From assembly GCA_030620935.1 (NCBI GenBank), contig JAUXIP010000154.1, positions 1 through 5,726 of the forward strand: a stretch of DNA of 5,726 nt, written 5' to 3'. The notes under the pieces were generated by a model that ran no database searches, had not been told where the DNA came from, and worked only from the letters and a program-made list of their open reading frames with translations. Each line of letters opens with the position of its first letter. The stretch's first letter is position 1. Positions 5,575-5,726 of the stretch are shown here, one piece after another. A program made the translations under genes and the position numbers. The DNA comes from Deltaproteobacteria bacterium. Lineage in GTDB: Bacteria; Desulfobacterota_B; Binatia; UBA9968.

Positions 5575-5726
5575 AAGCAAACCCCTGTCAAAAATGGGCT
5601 AGCGTCGATCGAGGTGTTCGCAACCGGTTTTGTCGTTGCTTTGTTGTCGTCTTGCCTCTTCCAAATTGTACTCCACCAATCTGCCGACTCTGTGCTTGTG
5701 TTGAGACTGAGGTTTCTGGCAGAATA
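5575..5726 (+). other. Tail region with no supported gene
   Basis: These 152 bases follow the last gene. A frame opening at GTG 5614 stays open to the window edge (37 codons, hydrophobic beginning), but it has no SD and no recognisable motif. A weak inverted repeat, GCAAC (5620-5624) and GTTGC (5635-5639), is followed by TTTGTTGT, a poor candidate for a terminator. On the minus strand one short frame enters from the edge and stops around 5594, without recognisable content. Confidence 0.3.

Noticed and set aside
5620..5648. Possible rho-independent terminator (GCAAC/GTTGC, then T-rich)
   Set aside because: The stem is only 5 base pairs with a 10-base loop, GC-poor, and the T tract is interrupted.
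5614..5726. GTG-started frame with hydrophobic beginning and an LSSC lipobox-like motif, running off the window end
   Set aside because: No SD, no positive charges at the N-terminus, no recognisable family, and only 37 codons visible; cannot be told from chance.

Overview
The window holds most of a form I aerobic carbon monoxide dehydrogenase (CODH, cox) operon, with every gene on the + strand. It runs in the order: end of coxS, coxL, coxG, an XdhC-family maturation factor fused to a YHS domain, mocA, and a second coxG. The host is most likely a bacterium with moderately high GC content. Purine-rich Shine-Dalgarno (SD) sequences and tight gene packing support this, but nothing visible fixes the phylum. 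All complete genes are intact and no mobile element, CRISPR array or RNA gene was seen.

Layout: positions 1-66 are the last 21 codons of coxS, the 2Fe-2S subunit. After 25 bases comes coxL (92-2458), the molybdenum-copper catalytic subunit. It carries the AYRCSFR loop that distinguishes true CO-oxidising form I enzymes from form II relatives. A 129-base gap, the longest internal one, separates coxL from the first coxG (2588-3301). A 29-base spacer containing a small SD-masking hairpin leads to the XdhC-YHS gene (3331-4314). Its stop codon overlaps the TTG start of mocA (4311-4922). After 70 bases comes a second coxG (4993-5574). The last 152 bases hold no supported gene.

How the genes fit together: CoxL and CoxS, with a CoxM flavoprotein expected upstream, form the enzyme. 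MocA would make the molybdopterin cytosine dinucleotide that CODH uses. The XdhC-type protein would bind, protect and sulfurate that cofactor. The CoxG proteins are START-like lipid/quinone-binding proteins thought to couple the enzyme to the membrane quinone pool.

The most unusual feature is the YHS metal-binding domain fused to the XdhC protein. Because form I CODH needs a copper ion bridged by sulfur to molybdenum, the fusion suggests a combined sulfuration and copper-delivery factor. That is a hypothesis, not something the sequence proves. The second point of interest is the pair of divergent CoxG paralogues (about 39% identical over a gapless 150-residue core) with quite different C-terminal tails.
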